Source of the DNA: Pseudomonadota bacterium
GTDB taxonomy: Bacteria > Pseudomonadota > Alphaproteobacteria > Rhizobiales > Rhizobiaceae
Length of the DNA: 64,000 nt
Direction of reading: 5' to 3'
Assembly: GCA_023404095.1 (NCBI GenBank)
Contig: JAEYDD010000002.1
Location: 62,001 to 126,000, forward strand
The notes below the pieces were generated by a model, which saw only the letters and a program-made list of their open reading frames with translations, was not told where the DNA came from and did not search any database. Shown one piece after another: positions 17,395-25,524 of the stretch. Within the stretch, counting starts at the first letter, position 1; the number at the start of each line of letters is the position of its first letter. The position numbers and the translations under genes were made by a program.

Positions 17395-17923
17395 CGAGAA
17401 ACGCCCGTTCATTCCCCTTTCGATCGCCGTGCTCACCGTGTCCGACACGCGCACGCCCGACGACGACCGATCCGGCGACACTCTGGTCGAGCGACTGGAG
17501 AAATCCGGCCACCGGCTCGGGGCGCGGGCGATCGTGCCGGACGACAAGGATGTGATCCGCAGCCAGGTCGAAAGCTGGACAAGGGACAAGAGCATCGACG
17601 TGGTCATCACCACCGGTGGCACCGGCTTTACCGGGCGCGATGTCACCCCGGAAGCACTCGAGCCGCTGTTCGAAAAGCGGATGGACGGCTTTTCGGAAGT
17701 GTTCCATCGCATTTCCTACGACAAGATCGGCACTTCCACCATACAGTCGCGCGCAACGGGCGGCGTTGCCAACGCCACCTTCATCTTCGTGCTGCCCGGC
17801 TCGCCCGGCGCCTGCCGCGACGCCTGGGACGGCATTCTCGCAGCCCAGCTCGACTATCGGCACATGCCCTGCAATTTCGTCGAGATCATGCCGCGGCTCG
17901 ACGAGCACCTGAAGCGCAAATAG
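17384..17923 (+). CDS. moaB: Molybdenum cofactor biosynthesis protein B
   Basis: This 179-residue MogA/MoaB-type protein adenylylates molybdopterin or helps insert molybdate in cofactor synthesis. Diagnostic motifs are VLTVSDTRTPDDDRSGDTL near residues 17-35, TTGGTGFTGRDVTPEAL near residues 75-91 and LPGSPGACRDAWD. The ATG at 17384 lies inside the end of ispE and has gaggaa 7 bases upstream, giving a normal-length protein. The MoaB versus MogA label is by length and overall look. The gene ends 19 bp before the convergent glycosyltransferase end, with no clear terminator. Confidence 0.93.
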   Translation: MRPDEKRPFIPLSIAVLTVSDTRTPDDDRSGDTLVERLEKSGHRLGARAIVPDDKDVIRSQVESWTRDKSIDVVITTGGTGFTGRDVTPEALEPLFEKRMDGFSEVFHRISYDKIGTSTIQSRATGGVANATFIFVLPGSPGACRDAWDGILAAQLDYRHMPCNFVEIMPRLDEHLKRK

Positions 17924-17942
17924 GCCTCCGCCGGCACGGTCG

Positions 17943-18467
17943 TCAGAGTTCGCGCATGGCCCGGATCGCCCATGCCGGCACGATCTCCGCCACAAGCCTT
18001 CTGGCACGGACGCCGGCCGCCATCTGGTCGAGCCGCATCCCCTTGCGGGCAATCGTGCTCGCCTGCCGCTTGGAAACGAGCAGCCCCTGCTCCAGCGCCG
18101 GCCGCGGGGATAGCAGGCGCTTCAAAAGCGGCCGCCTGTGGCTGCGCGAACCGGCAAAGCGGGCCGGTCCCTTGCTGATCGCGACATGCTCGGCGACCGC
18201 ATCCACCCATCCGTTGAGCGGCCGCGCTCCGGGTTCCAGCAACAACAGCCAGTCGCCGCGGGCAGTGCGCACGATCTCGTTCATGTCCCATTCGGTCAGG
18301 AAACGGCAACCGGCTGCATCCGCGATCTCGTGTGAGCCATCGCGGGAACCGTGATCCAGCACGACCACGTCGCGCACGATCCCCTCGACTGCGCCTGCCA
18401 CCAGCGCGGCAAACGTCTGGGCCAGTTCGGGCTCGTTGTCCCGGCATTCGATGATCACGGTCAGCAT
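17943..18467 (-). CDS. Small glycosyltransferase family 2-like protein
   Basis: This 174-residue protein starts MLTVIIECRDNEPELAQT and has a short GT-A-type N-terminal fold, with VVLDHGSRDGSHEIADAAG near residues 35-53 and a GDWLLLLEPGARPLNGWV stretch that resembles the metal-binding region of family 2. The family's usual DxD reads LEPGARP, so catalysis is uncertain. Several family 2 enzymes are much longer, so this may be a shortened relative or glycosyltransferase-like regulator. The ATG at 18467 is at the natural fold start; an upstream ATG at 18539 adds a Cys-poor leader without sense. It is tail-to-tail with moaB. Confidence 0.7.
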   Translation of the reverse strand: MLTVIIECRDNEPELAQTFAALVAGAVEGIVRDVVVLDHGSRDGSHEIADAAGCRFLTEWDMNEIVRTARGDWLLLLEPGARPLNGWVDAVAEHVAISKGPARFAGSRSHRRPLLKRLLSPRPALEQGLLVSKRQASTIARKGMRLDQMAAGVRARRLVAEIVPAWAIRAMREL

Positions 18468-18578
18468 GGTTGACCAATATCGCATTGTGCACTGCGGCGC
18501 CACTGCCGAGAACGCAAAGGTTGCAGCCGACACGAGCAATTCGTCATCCCCGCTCCGATACGACGAAAATGCCTTTTT

Positions 18579-18593
18579 GTTCTTGCAATGTTC
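18579..18593. promoter_or_regulatory. LexA-type SOS box (GTTC-N7-GTTC)
   Basis: The sequence is GTTC, seven bases (ttgcaat), GTTC. Its reverse complement GAAC-N7-GAAC is the direct-repeat operator bound by LexA in alphaproteobacteria. It lies 65 bp before the start of the SplB-like radical-SAM gene, in the only gap that could hold its promoter. A match to 8 fixed bases can arise by chance, but place and target both fit DNA-damage control. Confidence 0.55.
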
Positions 18594-18657
18594 TCATTCG
18601 GCTGCTAGGAATAAAATCATTGGAAGGGGCAGCCAAAGTCCCTGACGGAGAAACCCG

Positions 18658-19815
18658 ATGACAGAGCTGTCCAGTCTGAAGCAGGGCGCGCTTGCGCCCG
18701 GCAATGCGGCCGATATTGCCGAAGCGCTGATGGTGCAGGGCGGCTTGCGGATCGACATCGATCGCCGGCGCGGCCGCGGCGCGGGTCTCAATATGTCTGG
18801 CCGGTTCGAACCGCAGGTGCGCGAAAGCTTCGACGACGGCTGGGAGTCGCTGGAGGACCTGCCGGCGTTCAAGACCGAAGTCCAGGTGGAGAAGCCGCGC
18901 AGCATCATCACCCGCAACGAATCGCCCGATATTCCCTTCGACCGCTCGATCAATCCGTACCGCGGCTGCGAGCACGGCTGCATCTACTGTTTCGCCCGCC
19001 CGACCCACGCCTTCATGGGACTTTCGGCCGGCCTCGATTTCGAGGCCAGGCTCTTTGCCAAGCCCGATGCCCCGCGGCTGCTGGAACGCGAATTGTCGAA
19101 GCCGGGATATCGTCCGCGGGTCATTGCGATCGGCACGAATACCGACCCCTACCAGCCGATCGAAAAGGAATGGCGGGTGATGCGGCAGATCCTGGAGGTG
19201 CTGGAAGGCGCCAACCATCCGGTGTCCATTGTCACCAAGTCGGCGCTGATCATGCGGGATATCGACATCCTCTCGCGCATGGCCGCCAAGGGGCTCGCCT
19301 GGGTGGGCCTGTCTGTGACGACGCTCGATCGCAAGCTCGCGCGCAGCATGGAACCGCGTGCGGCAACCCCTGCGCGACGGTTGGAGGCGATGCGGGCACT
19401 TTCGGAGGCCGGCGTTCCCGTCAGCGTCATGGTCGCGCCGATCATCCCCGGTCTGAACGATCACGAGGTCGAGCGGATTCTCGATTCAGGCAAGGCTGCG
19501 GGCGCGCAGGAGGCGAGCTACGTGCTGTTGCGCCTGCCGCTGGAGGTCAGCCCCCTGTTTCGCGACTGGCTGCTTCGGGAATATCCCGACCGTTATCGCC
19601 ACGTGATGTCCCTGGTGCGCTCCATGCGCGGCGGCAAGGACTACGACGCCGAATTCGGCAAACGGATGAAGGGCGCCGGCCCCTATGCCTGGCAGATCGC
19701 CCGGCGGTTCGAGCTGGCGACGAAAAGGCTCAAGCTGACCCGAACGCGGCGGAGCCTTTCCACCGACCTGTTCGTACCGCCCTCGGGCAGCGGCGTGCAG
19801 CTCTCGCTGCTGTAG
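18658..19815 (+). CDS. PA0069 family radical-SAM protein (SplB-like)
   Basis: This 385-residue radical-SAM enzyme of the PA0069/COG1533 group is related to spore photoproduct lyase. The iron-sulfur motif is the non-standard spaced CEHGCIYC (residues 103-110, CxxxCxxC), followed by FARPTHAFMGLSAGLDFE. The substrate is unknown. COG1533 proteins are often called DNA repair photolyase-like, and a LexA-type box 65 bp upstream agrees with a role in DNA damage, though RNA or protein targets remain possible. The ATG at 18658 has a weak ggagaa site. The C-terminus ends GVQLSLL after a Ser/Arg-rich stretch. It is monocistronic. Confidence 0.88.
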   Translation: MTELSSLKQGALAPGNAADIAEALMVQGGLRIDIDRRRGRGAGLNMSGRFEPQVRESFDDGWESLEDLPAFKTEVQVEKPRSIITRNESPDIPFDRSINPYRGCEHGCIYCFARPTHAFMGLSAGLDFEARLFAKPDAPRLLERELSKPGYRPRVIAIGTNTDPYQPIEKEWRVMRQILEVLEGANHPVSIVTKSALIMRDIDILSRMAAKGLAWVGLSVTTLDRKLARSMEPRAATPARRLEAMRALSEAGVPVSVMVAPIIPGLNDHEVERILDSGKAAGAQEASYVLLRLPLEVSPLFRDWLLREYPDRYRHVMSLVRSMRGGKDYDAEFGKRMKGAGPYAWQIARRFELATKRLKLTRTRRSLSTDLFVPPSGSGVQLSLL

Positions 19816-20125
19816 CTGTCGCCTGCCGCCGGTTGTTCGATGGCGGCGGTTGTTCGATGCCGGCAGGGGCGAGACTGCCGAGCCAGTGCGATAGTGCCAT
19901 GACGGCGCTTCTTGCTCGGTTGGCTTCCGTCGCTTGACCGCTCTTCTTTCGCCTCCGTTCGGGTGAAGGGTGGCGGGCGAGAACAAAGATATGTCGTCTC
20001 CGTCAGCGGACGGAAGACGCCGCAAGGTTTCGACATTGCCTGTCCCCCGCGCAATGTCGATGTTCCCCGGTCATTGCCGCACCGGGGACTTGCAGGGAAT
20101 CGGCCGGTCGTGCGAGGGTCGCCGC
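19816..20125. other. 310-bp intergenic region with a short direct repeat
   Basis: No gene is supported, although an ORF in the rnhB frame opens here without family resemblance. Near the left end a 12-bp direct repeat (ggttgttcgatg at 19831-19842 and 19848-19859) is flanked by the inverted words CCTGCCG (19822) and CGGCAGG (19861). It may form a weak stem after the radical-SAM gene. The remainder should contain the rnhB promoter, but I could not assign -35/-10 elements. Confidence 0.35.
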
Positions 20126-20785
20126 ATGCCACGCCGCGCGACCGCCGATTCCCCCCTCCTCTTCGACCTTCCGGTCGGACCCGACTTCTCGATGGAATCG
20201 GCTGCCCGCAGAGCCGGGCAATGGCCGGTAGCCGGCGCCGACGAGGCCGGCCGCGGTCCGCTGGCCGGGCCGGTTGTGGCTGCGGCCGTAATCCTCAACC
20301 CAGAGCGCATTCCCGATGGCCTGCACGATTCCAAGCAACTGACGGCCGCCAGGCGAGAAGCGTTGTTTTCGCAGATACTGGCGACGGCCATGGTGTCGGT
20401 CGCCTCCAGCGGCGCACGCCGGATCGACCGCACGGACATTCGCAAGGCCAGCCTCGATGCGATGCGCCGTGCGGTCTTCGGCCTGCCCGCGCGCCCCATG
20501 CTCGTCCTCACCGATGGCCTCGACGTGCCGCCGGGATTGCGCTGCGAAGGGCGCGCCGTCGTCAAGGGCGACGCGCGGGTGCTGACGATCGCCGCCGCTT
20601 CCATCGTCGCCAAGGTGGTGCGCGACCGGATGATGGCCTGTGCCGACAACACCTATCCCGGCTACGGCTTCGGCGCCCATGCGGGCTATGGGACGGAGCG
20701 CCACCGCGAAGCCATCGGCAGCCTCGGCCCCTGTGCCCTCCACCGCCTGTCCTTCCGGCCGTTCCGACCGGACCCGCTCGACTGA
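20126..20785 (+). CDS. rnhB: Ribonuclease HII
   Basis: RNase HII cuts the RNA strand of RNA/DNA hybrids and nicks beside single ribonucleotides in DNA. The 219-residue product has the catalytic start GADEAGRGPLAGPVVAA (Asp-Glu pair, near residues 36-52) and DSKQLTAARRE near residues 64-74. A later acidic residue in VLTDGLDVP completes the metal site, and the C-terminal Tyr/Gly/His stretch YGFGAHAGYGTERH is typical. The ATG at 20126 gives the standard short N-terminus; longer frames start 52 codons earlier and lack family sequence. It is followed by a 417-bp gap. Confidence 0.94.
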   Translation: MPRRATADSPLLFDLPVGPDFSMESAARRAGQWPVAGADEAGRGPLAGPVVAAAVILNPERIPDGLHDSKQLTAARREALFSQILATAMVSVASSGARRIDRTDIRKASLDAMRRAVFGLPARPMLVLTDGLDVPPGLRCEGRAVVKGDARVLTIAAASIVAKVVRDRMMACADNTYPGYGFGAHAGYGTERHREAIGSLGPCALHRLSFRPFRPDPLD

Positions 20786-21202
20786 GACAAGCGACGACCT
20801 TTCAGCAGTGCGGTCAGGTCACAGCTTACCGGGGCTGCGTGCCGCGATCTTTCAGGTTCGGTCCAGGCGCTCAGGCCTTCGCCGTTTGCCCACATCGTCT
20901 GCCGCGCCCTTTGCGAGACGTGGTTTCCAGCGGTCGCCATCCTGCATGATCCTGCATGACCCTCGCCGAAGCGACGTCGCTTGGGCGGGGTGCTCTAGGA
21001 CGTGCCTCCTGCTTTCGCTGACGGATGCCGATGTGCGACACGGCTCCGCGACAACGGCGTGCGGCGCCCTCTAAAGATGTTCGCCGCGGAGCAGCCTCAA
21101 CTGCAGCGCCCTCACCGTTCGCGCCACGCCTGCCAACAGCAGATACGAAAAAGGCCGGATCTCTCCGGCCTTTTCGCATGCGATCAATCGCTTCGGCAGC
21201 AA
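20786..21202. other. 417-bp intergenic region between convergent rnhB and atpF
   Basis: No convincing gene is seen. It contains a tandem 10-bp duplication, TCCTGCATGA twice at 20940-20959, and at its right end the terminator hairpin described at 21146. Short frames on both strands are Arg-rich and lack ribosome sites, so I treat them as chance. Confidence 0.4.
21146..21176. terminator. Terminator hairpin after the atp operon
   Basis: CGAAAAAGGCCGG and CCGGCC-TTTTCG form a stem of at least 10 pairs around a 6-nt loop (atctct). A run of A on one side and T on the other makes it usable in both directions. It lies 27 bp beyond the atpF stop, so it is well placed to end the atpI-atpF transcript, and it also blocks readthrough from rnhB. 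Confidence 0.8.
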
Positions 21203-21688
21203 TCAGTTCAGGCGTGCCTTCACTGCCGTCAGCGCGTCGTCGAACAGCTTCTTCCCAGCTGCTGCGTCAGTCTTCGCGGCGATCACCGTCTCGGCGGCGC
21301 CGATGGCGAGATCGACGGCGGCGGCGCGGACGGCGTTGATGGCGTCGGTTTCAGCCTGCTTGATCTTCTGCTCCGACAGGGCCGTGCGGCGCGCGACGTA
21401 TTCTTCCGTCTTCTGCTTGGCTTCGGCCGTCAGGGCCTCGGCTTCGCGCTGGGCGACCGCGACGATCGATGCAGCTTCGGCTTCGGCTTCCTTGCGCTTG
21501 CGCTGGTACTCGGCCAGCAGGCTCTGCGCCTCCTCGCGCAGGCGCTTGGCCTCCGCAAGGTCGTTGGTGATCTTATCGGCGCGTTGGTCCAGGGCCTTGC
21601 CCATCATGCCCGGCACCTTCAGATAGACGATCAGGGCCAGGAACAGGACGAGGCCGACGAAGGCGTAGAAAGTTGCGTCAAATGCCAT
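21203..21688 (-). CDS. atpF: F0F1 ATP synthase subunit b
   Basis: Subunit b forms, with b', the peripheral stalk that holds F1 to the membrane. The 161-residue product has one N-terminal membrane segment (FYAFVGLVLFLALIVYLKV) followed by a long charged coiled coil rich in Ala, Glu and Lys, with the usual DQRADKITNDLAEAKRLREE start. The ATG at 21688 has a ggagcgg-like site (agtaaggagcggatc). It lies 10 bp downstream of the b' gene, so it is tightly cotranscribed. It is the last gene of the operon and is followed by the hairpin at 21146. Confidence 0.95.
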   Translation of the reverse strand: MAFDATFYAFVGLVLFLALIVYLKVPGMMGKALDQRADKITNDLAEAKRLREEAQSLLAEYQRKRKEAEAEAASIVAVAQREAEALTAEAKQKTEEYVARRTALSEQKIKQAETDAINAVRAAAVDLAIGAAETVIAAKTDAAAGKKLFDDALTAVKARLN

Positions 21689-21698
21689 GATCCGCTCC

Positions 21699-22358
21699 TT
21701 ACTTCCCTGCAGCCTTGACCGCAGCCGATATCTCGGCCTTGGTCGTCTTGCTGCCGAGCAGCTGTTCGACGACGGCCGAGGCCGTCTCTTCGGCGATTGC
21801 GCCGACATCGGCGAGCGCCTTGTCCTTGATCCCGGCGATGCGGGTCTCGGCGGCAGCGATCTTGCCGTTGAGGCTTTCTTCGATCTTCTGGCGTTCGGCT
21901 TCAGCCTTGGCCTTGGCGGCTTCGCGCGCCTCGTTGGCGATCGCGTTGCCCTTGGAACGGGCGTCCGCCAGTTCCTTTTCATAGGTCGAGATCGCGTCGT
22001 CGGCTTCTTTCTTCAGGCGAGACGCCTCGTCCAGATCCTGAGCGATCCGGTCATGGCGGGTCTCGAGGATCGAGCCGATGCGCGGCACGATGACCCTGGC
22101 CATGATCAAGTAGAAAATACCGAAGGTGATCGCCAGCCACAGAAGCTGGGAGGCAAACGTCGAGGAATCGAAGGGCGGGAATACGCCGCTTCCATGCTCC
22201 TCACCGTGAGCGACCCCGGTTTCGGTGTGCATCTCGCCAGCCGGTGCGGTGGCGCCATGGGCATCACCTGCCGGAGCGGCATCGTGCGTCTCCGTCGTGG
22301 TCTCGGCCTGAGCGATCTTGAATGGGATGGACTCGGCCTTGGCCGCGGTCGCAGACAT
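21699..22358 (-). CDS. atpG: F0F1 ATP synthase subunit b'
   Basis: This is the second, divergent stator subunit found in photosynthetic and alphaproteobacterial ATP synthases; b' pairs with b in the peripheral stalk. The 219-residue product begins MSATAAKAESIPFKIAQAE with a His/Thr/Gly-rich N-terminal region of about 60 residues. One membrane span follows (FASQLLWLAITFGIFYLIMA, near residues 73-92), then a long Lys/Glu/Ala coiled coil. The longer N-terminus than b is normal for b'. The ATG at 22358 follows the strong site ctggaggtgag. It lies 77 bp from atpE, with a perfect hairpin between. Confidence 0.94.
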   Translation of the reverse strand: MSATAAKAESIPFKIAQAETTTETHDAAPAGDAHGATAPAGEMHTETGVAHGEEHGSGVFPPFDSSTFASQLLWLAITFGIFYLIMARVIVPRIGSILETRHDRIAQDLDEASRLKKEADDAISTYEKELADARSKGNAIANEAREAAKAKAEAERQKIEESLNGKIAAAETRIAGIKDKALADVGAIAEETASAVVEQLLGSKTTKAEISAAVKAAGK

Positions 22359-22388
22359 GCTCACCTCCAGGTGCACTCAAATATCAAG

Positions 22389-22420
22389 CGGACCACGGCC
22401 TTCGTTCAGGCCGTGGTCCG
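22389..22420. other. Perfect 12-bp hairpin inside the atp operon
   Basis: CGGACCACGGCC and GGCCGTGGTCCG pair perfectly around an 8-nt loop. The element lies between the atpE stop and the atpF' start, with no T-run after it on the transcribed minus strand. It could protect the 3' end of an atpE segment from exonucleases, or reduce readthrough, and so raise subunit c above subunits b and b'. Confidence 0.7.
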
Positions 22421-22435
22421 GTCTTCCACCCGTTA

Positions 22436-22663
22436 TCAGACGGCGAAGAGCAGCAGCAGAGCGATGAGCAGCGAGAAGATGCCCAGAGCTTCCGTAACGG
22501 CGAAGCCGAATACGAGGCGGCCGAACTGGCCGTCAGCAGCAGACGGGTTGCGCAGGGCGCCGGCAAGGTAGTTGCCGAAGATGTTGCCGAGGCCGAGAGC
22601 CGTGCCGGCCATGCCAAAGCATGCGAGACCTGCGCCGATGAACTTTGCTGCTTCCGCTTCCAT
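22436..22663 (-). CDS. atpE: F0F1 ATP synthase subunit c
   Basis: Subunit c forms the membrane ring that carries protons and turns F1. The 75-residue product is an almost pure hairpin of two membrane helices (FIGAGLACFGMAGTALGLGN and LVFGFAVTEALGIFSLLIAL) joined by a polar loop with RNPSAADGQ. The proton-carrying acidic residue is the Glu in the second helix, in VTEALGIF (near residue 58). The start ATG at 22663 has the strong ribosome site gaaggag seven bases upstream, in keeping with the high copy needed. It is followed by a perfect hairpin. Confidence 0.97.
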   Translation of the reverse strand: MEAEAAKFIGAGLACFGMAGTALGLGNIFGNYLAGALRNPSAADGQFGRLVFGFAVTEALGIFSLLIALLLLFAV

Positions 22664-22728
22664 GATGAACTCCTTCGAATGGGTTGTTGCGGCTTGGACT
22701 GGTGCGGAACGCACCAACGACTTTATCC

Positions 22729-23481
22729 TTAGTGGCTGCCCGGATGGATCGCGTCATTGAGGTACATGCACGTCAGTACCGCAAAGACATAGGCCTGCAG
22801 GAATGCCACGAGGAACTCGAGACCGGTCAGGGCGACCGTCATGATGAGGGGCAGAACAGCGCCGCCGACACCGAGTGCACCAAGGGCTCCGAGCGAGGCG
22901 ACGAAGCCTGCGAACACCTTGAGCGTGATGTGTCCCGCCAGCATGTTGGCGAAGAGACGGACGGAGAGGCTGATCGGGCGCGACAGGAACGAGATGATCT
23001 CGATCGCAACGACGAGCGGCAGAAGCGCGCCGGGAACGCCGTGGGGCACGAAGAGCTTCAGGAAGCCCAGGCCGTGCTTGTAGAAACCGTAGAGAATGAC
23101 CGTGCCGATGACGAGCAGGGCAAGGGCGAAGGTGACGATGATCTGGCTGGTGACGGTGAAGAAGTAGGGCACCATGCCGAGAAGGTTCGCCGTCAGGATG
23201 AACATGAACAGCGAGAAGACCATCGGGAAGAACTTCATGCCATGGCTGCCGGCGCCTTCTCGCAGCATGGAGGCGATGAATTCATAGGACATTTCCGAGA
23301 CCGACTGCATGCGGGTCGGCACGATGCCGCGCTGCGAGGTCGTCAGATACAGGAAGCCGGCGGCGACCGCTGCAGACGCGACCATGAACAGCGATGCGTT
23401 GGTAAAGGAGAAGTCGATTCCGCCAATTTCGATCGGAACAATCTTGTTGACCAGAAACTGATGGGTCGGATCGTTTGCCAC
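22729..23481 (-). CDS. atpB: F0F1 ATP synthase subunit a
   Basis: Subunit a provides the two half-channels for protons next to the c-ring. The 250-residue product has five or six membrane helices, and the conserved arginine lies in the stretch ISLSVRLFANMLAGH near residues 174-188. A typical N-terminus (NPTHQFLVNKI) and the helix LLGMVPYFFTVTSQ are visible. It is 57 bp downstream of atpI and 65 bp upstream of atpE, so all are one operon. Confidence 0.97.
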   Translation of the reverse strand: MANDPTHQFLVNKIVPIEIGGIDFSFTNASLFMVASAAVAAGFLYLTTSQRGIVPTRMQSVSEMSYEFIASMLREGAGSHGMKFFPMVFSLFMFILTANLLGMVPYFFTVTSQIIVTFALALLVIGTVILYGFYKHGLGFLKLFVPHGVPGALLPLVVAIEIISFLSRPISLSVRLFANMLAGHITLKVFAGFVASLGALGALGVGGAVLPLIMTVALTGLEFLVAFLQAYVFAVLTCMYLNDAIHPGSH

Positions 23482-23538
23482 CGCTGTTCTCTCTCTTTTG
23501 CCGCCCGCCGGGCGGAATTCCTCAAAAACGGACGGCGC

Positions 23539-23913
23539 CTACGCCCCGTCCTTCTTCGTCTCGCCGCCAGCATCCCTGCCGGCCATTCTGTCGACCGGAT
23601 GGGGCGATGCCACCATTCCCGCCGAACGCATCACATTCAACACGCCGGCGCAGAAGCCGAGCATGAGCAGCACGATCATGCCCCAGGGGGCCGTGCCCAC
23701 AAACCGGTCCAGAAGGTAGCCGAGAAAGGCGCCGACGATCACGGCCGCGATGAATTCGCTGGAGAGCTTCATGGCGACCGCATAGCCCTTTCGGCTTTCG
23801 GCTGCCTTTTCCTCCGCGGCGTCACCTACCGTATCCTCTGCACGCTTCTTTGCGAGTTCCGCATCGAGGCGCTGCAACCTCTCTTCAAGACTACCCTTTC
23901 GGCTGCCCTTCAT
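23539..23913 (-). CDS. atpI: F0F1 ATP synthase assembly protein I
   Basis: AtpI helps assemble the c-ring, and possibly moves Mg2+, in bacteria; here it is the first gene of the F0 operon. The 124-residue product has a charged N-terminus (SLEERLQRLDAELAKKRAE) and two membrane helices (FIAAVIVGAFLGYLLDRFVG and GMIVLLMLGFCAGVLNVMRS). The C-terminus is acidic with DAGGETKKDGA. A well-formed rhizobial promoter lies about 100 bp upstream. No further gene precedes it on this strand within 290 bp. Confidence 0.93.
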   Translation of the reverse strand: MKGSRKGSLEERLQRLDAELAKKRAEDTVGDAAEEKAAESRKGYAVAMKLSSEFIAAVIVGAFLGYLLDRFVGTAPWGMIVLLMLGFCAGVLNVMRSAGMVASPHPVDRMAGRDAGGETKKDGA

Positions 23914-24013
23914 GGCGCTTCCCTCCCGGTTCCGCTGGACGCCCGCGCCCTAATGCGGACATATTCACGGCTAGGTATTAAGCCAGCTTCAGGCCCGATT
24001 GAAGTCGGCCGCA

Positions 24014-24042
24014 ACATAGTTTTAGGGGCTTGCATAGTCAAG
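24014..24042 (-). promoter_or_regulatory. Sigma-70 promoter for the atpIBEF'F operon
   Basis: On the minus strand the -35 box CTTGAC (24037-24042) is followed by exactly 17 bases and the -10 box CTATGT (24014-24019). The Sinorhizobium consensus is CTTGAC-N17-CTATAT, so 11 of 12 positions match. The predicted transcript start near 24007 leaves a leader of about 95 bases before atpI at 23913. The surrounding sequence is AT-rich, unlike the genes. Confidence 0.75.
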
Positions 24043-24203
24043 GCGGGGCGAAGCTTTGACCAGCGCGAAATTAAATAAACAAATTCAATGAATTACAGAG
24101 ATTTCACCGAATCCGGCCGGCCGATGGCACGGAATCGGTGACGCCGCGCCCGATTGCCGCAGCCGGACTCAGACCAATCATCGACGACGAGCCCCAATTG
24201 GCG

Positions 24204-25385
24204 TCATATCCAGCCGCCGCCGTAGGTGCGGTAGAAGATGTGCTTGCCGATCTTGGCCACGCGCTTCATCGTTGGCCCCCAGTTCGGCCGGACGTAGGTG
24301 GCGTGATAGTGGGTCGAGGAACCGATCTCCGGCAGCCAGATCTTGCCCGCGGTCACCGCCATGGCGATCTCCTTGGCGGTCTTCCAGTGCCAGGGCGCCA
24401 GCACGATATCGGGGATGCCGTCACAGGTGAAGGAGAACTGGCAACCCGTCCGCAGTTTCTCACCCTGATAGACGACGTTGCAGATGGTGTCCGGATAGGC
24501 CGGATTGCGCACGCGATTGAGGATGACCTGGGCCACGGCCGCCTGGCCCTTCAGCGATTCCCCGCGCGCCTCGAAGTAGATGCCGGTCGTCAGGCACTTC
24601 TGCTCCGCCTCGGAGAAGACAGTGGGGGGCAGAACCGCTGCGGCCCAGGGGTGATCCTCGGGAGCGATGCTCGGGACGAAGCGGCCTTCGGCGTCGTCCT
24701 TCTTCGTCAGGATCGAATCGAACGGCGACACGCGGGCATAGTCCGGCTCCGCCGGCGCATAGGCGGTGGCGAGAACGTCCGCCCTGTCGTTGGTGATGAG
24801 GCCGGCTAGCACGGGGGAAATGCCCGGCTCGGCGACGGCCGGTTTCTTGCGGTAAAAGGCGGTCGCGATCTCGATTTCCTTGCCCTTGATCTTCGGCGTG
24901 GCGAATCGCATCTGCTCGTCGCCGTCGAAATCGGGATCGAGCAGCGAGGCCTGGCGGTCGAGCACCGAGCCCGCGGTGAAGGCCTTGGGGGGCGCCACCG
25001 GCGTCACGGCGACGATTCGCCCCTTCTTCTGGTCGCGCGTCACGCGCCTTTCGTCCGGAATGCCGCCCTGACCCTTGCGGGCGTTCAGCAGCGAGGCCTC
25101 CTCCCCGTCCGGCATCTGGAGGCCTGCGCCGCCCGCGAGAGCGCCGGTGGTGATCGGGTCGTTGAACGCAATATCGACGGCGTGGATGGCGCCTGCCGGA
25201 GAGCGTGTCATGACGAGCTGCTGGTTCCCGCCCTTGCGATTGACGCCGGAGACGAAGGTGGCGAGGTCCGAGTGGCCGACATCGGCGGCGGTACCTGCAT
25301 AAAGGGCGACCCCGATGGCCAGGGGAGCACGCCATCCGCGGCTCTGCAGCACCTGCCTGATCATTCCAACGCGACTGTTACGCAC
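24204..25385 (-). CDS. SleB-like cell wall hydrolase
   Basis: This 393-residue protein has a C-terminal Hydrolase_2 (SleB) domain from about residue 270. It includes GIYFEARGESLKGQAAVAQV with the catalytic Glu and NRVRNPAYPDTICNVVYQG, followed by TGCQFSFTCDG and the final HYHATYVRPNWG. SleB proteins cut glycan bonds in peptidoglycan (spore cortex lytic transglycosylase in Bacillus; general wall hydrolase in Gram-negatives). The first 260 residues are probably exported: a hydrophobic N-terminus (PLAIGVALYAGTAADV) is followed by disordered Lys/Pro/Asp-rich sequence. The paired TTAACC/GGTTAAC motif lies 140 bp upstream. It is monocistronic. Confidence 0.85.
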   Translation of the reverse strand: MRNSRVGMIRQVLQSRGWRAPLAIGVALYAGTAADVGHSDLATFVSGVNRKGGNQQLVMTRSPAGAIHAVDIAFNDPITTGALAGGAGLQMPDGEEASLLNARKGQGGIPDERRVTRDQKKGRIVAVTPVAPPKAFTAGSVLDRQASLLDPDFDGDEQMRFATPKIKGKEIEIATAFYRKKPAVAEPGISPVLAGLITNDRADVLATAYAPAEPDYARVSPFDSILTKKDDAEGRFVPSIAPEDHPWAAAVLPPTVFSEAEQKCLTTGIYFEARGESLKGQAAVAQVILNRVRNPAYPDTICNVVYQGEKLRTGCQFSFTCDGIPDIVLAPWHWKTAKEIAMAVTAGKIWLPEIGSSTHYHATYVRPNWGPTMKRVAKIGKHIFYRTYGGGWI

Positions 25386-25524
25386 CGATACACTCCGACA
25401 ACGCAGCCGAGCGGGATCGTCGTCCCCCGGGTTGCGAGGGCACGCGGCCTGCTGGCGATAAAACTTGCTGAAGCCGACCCGGAAGCGGGCGAGTTCGGCC
25501 TGTTCGTTGCCAGAGAATGAAGAA

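Noticed and set aside
20871..21179. A 102-residue minus-strand frame between rnhB and atpF
   Set aside because: Arg-rich, no ribosome site, no family resemblance, and it runs into the operon terminator.
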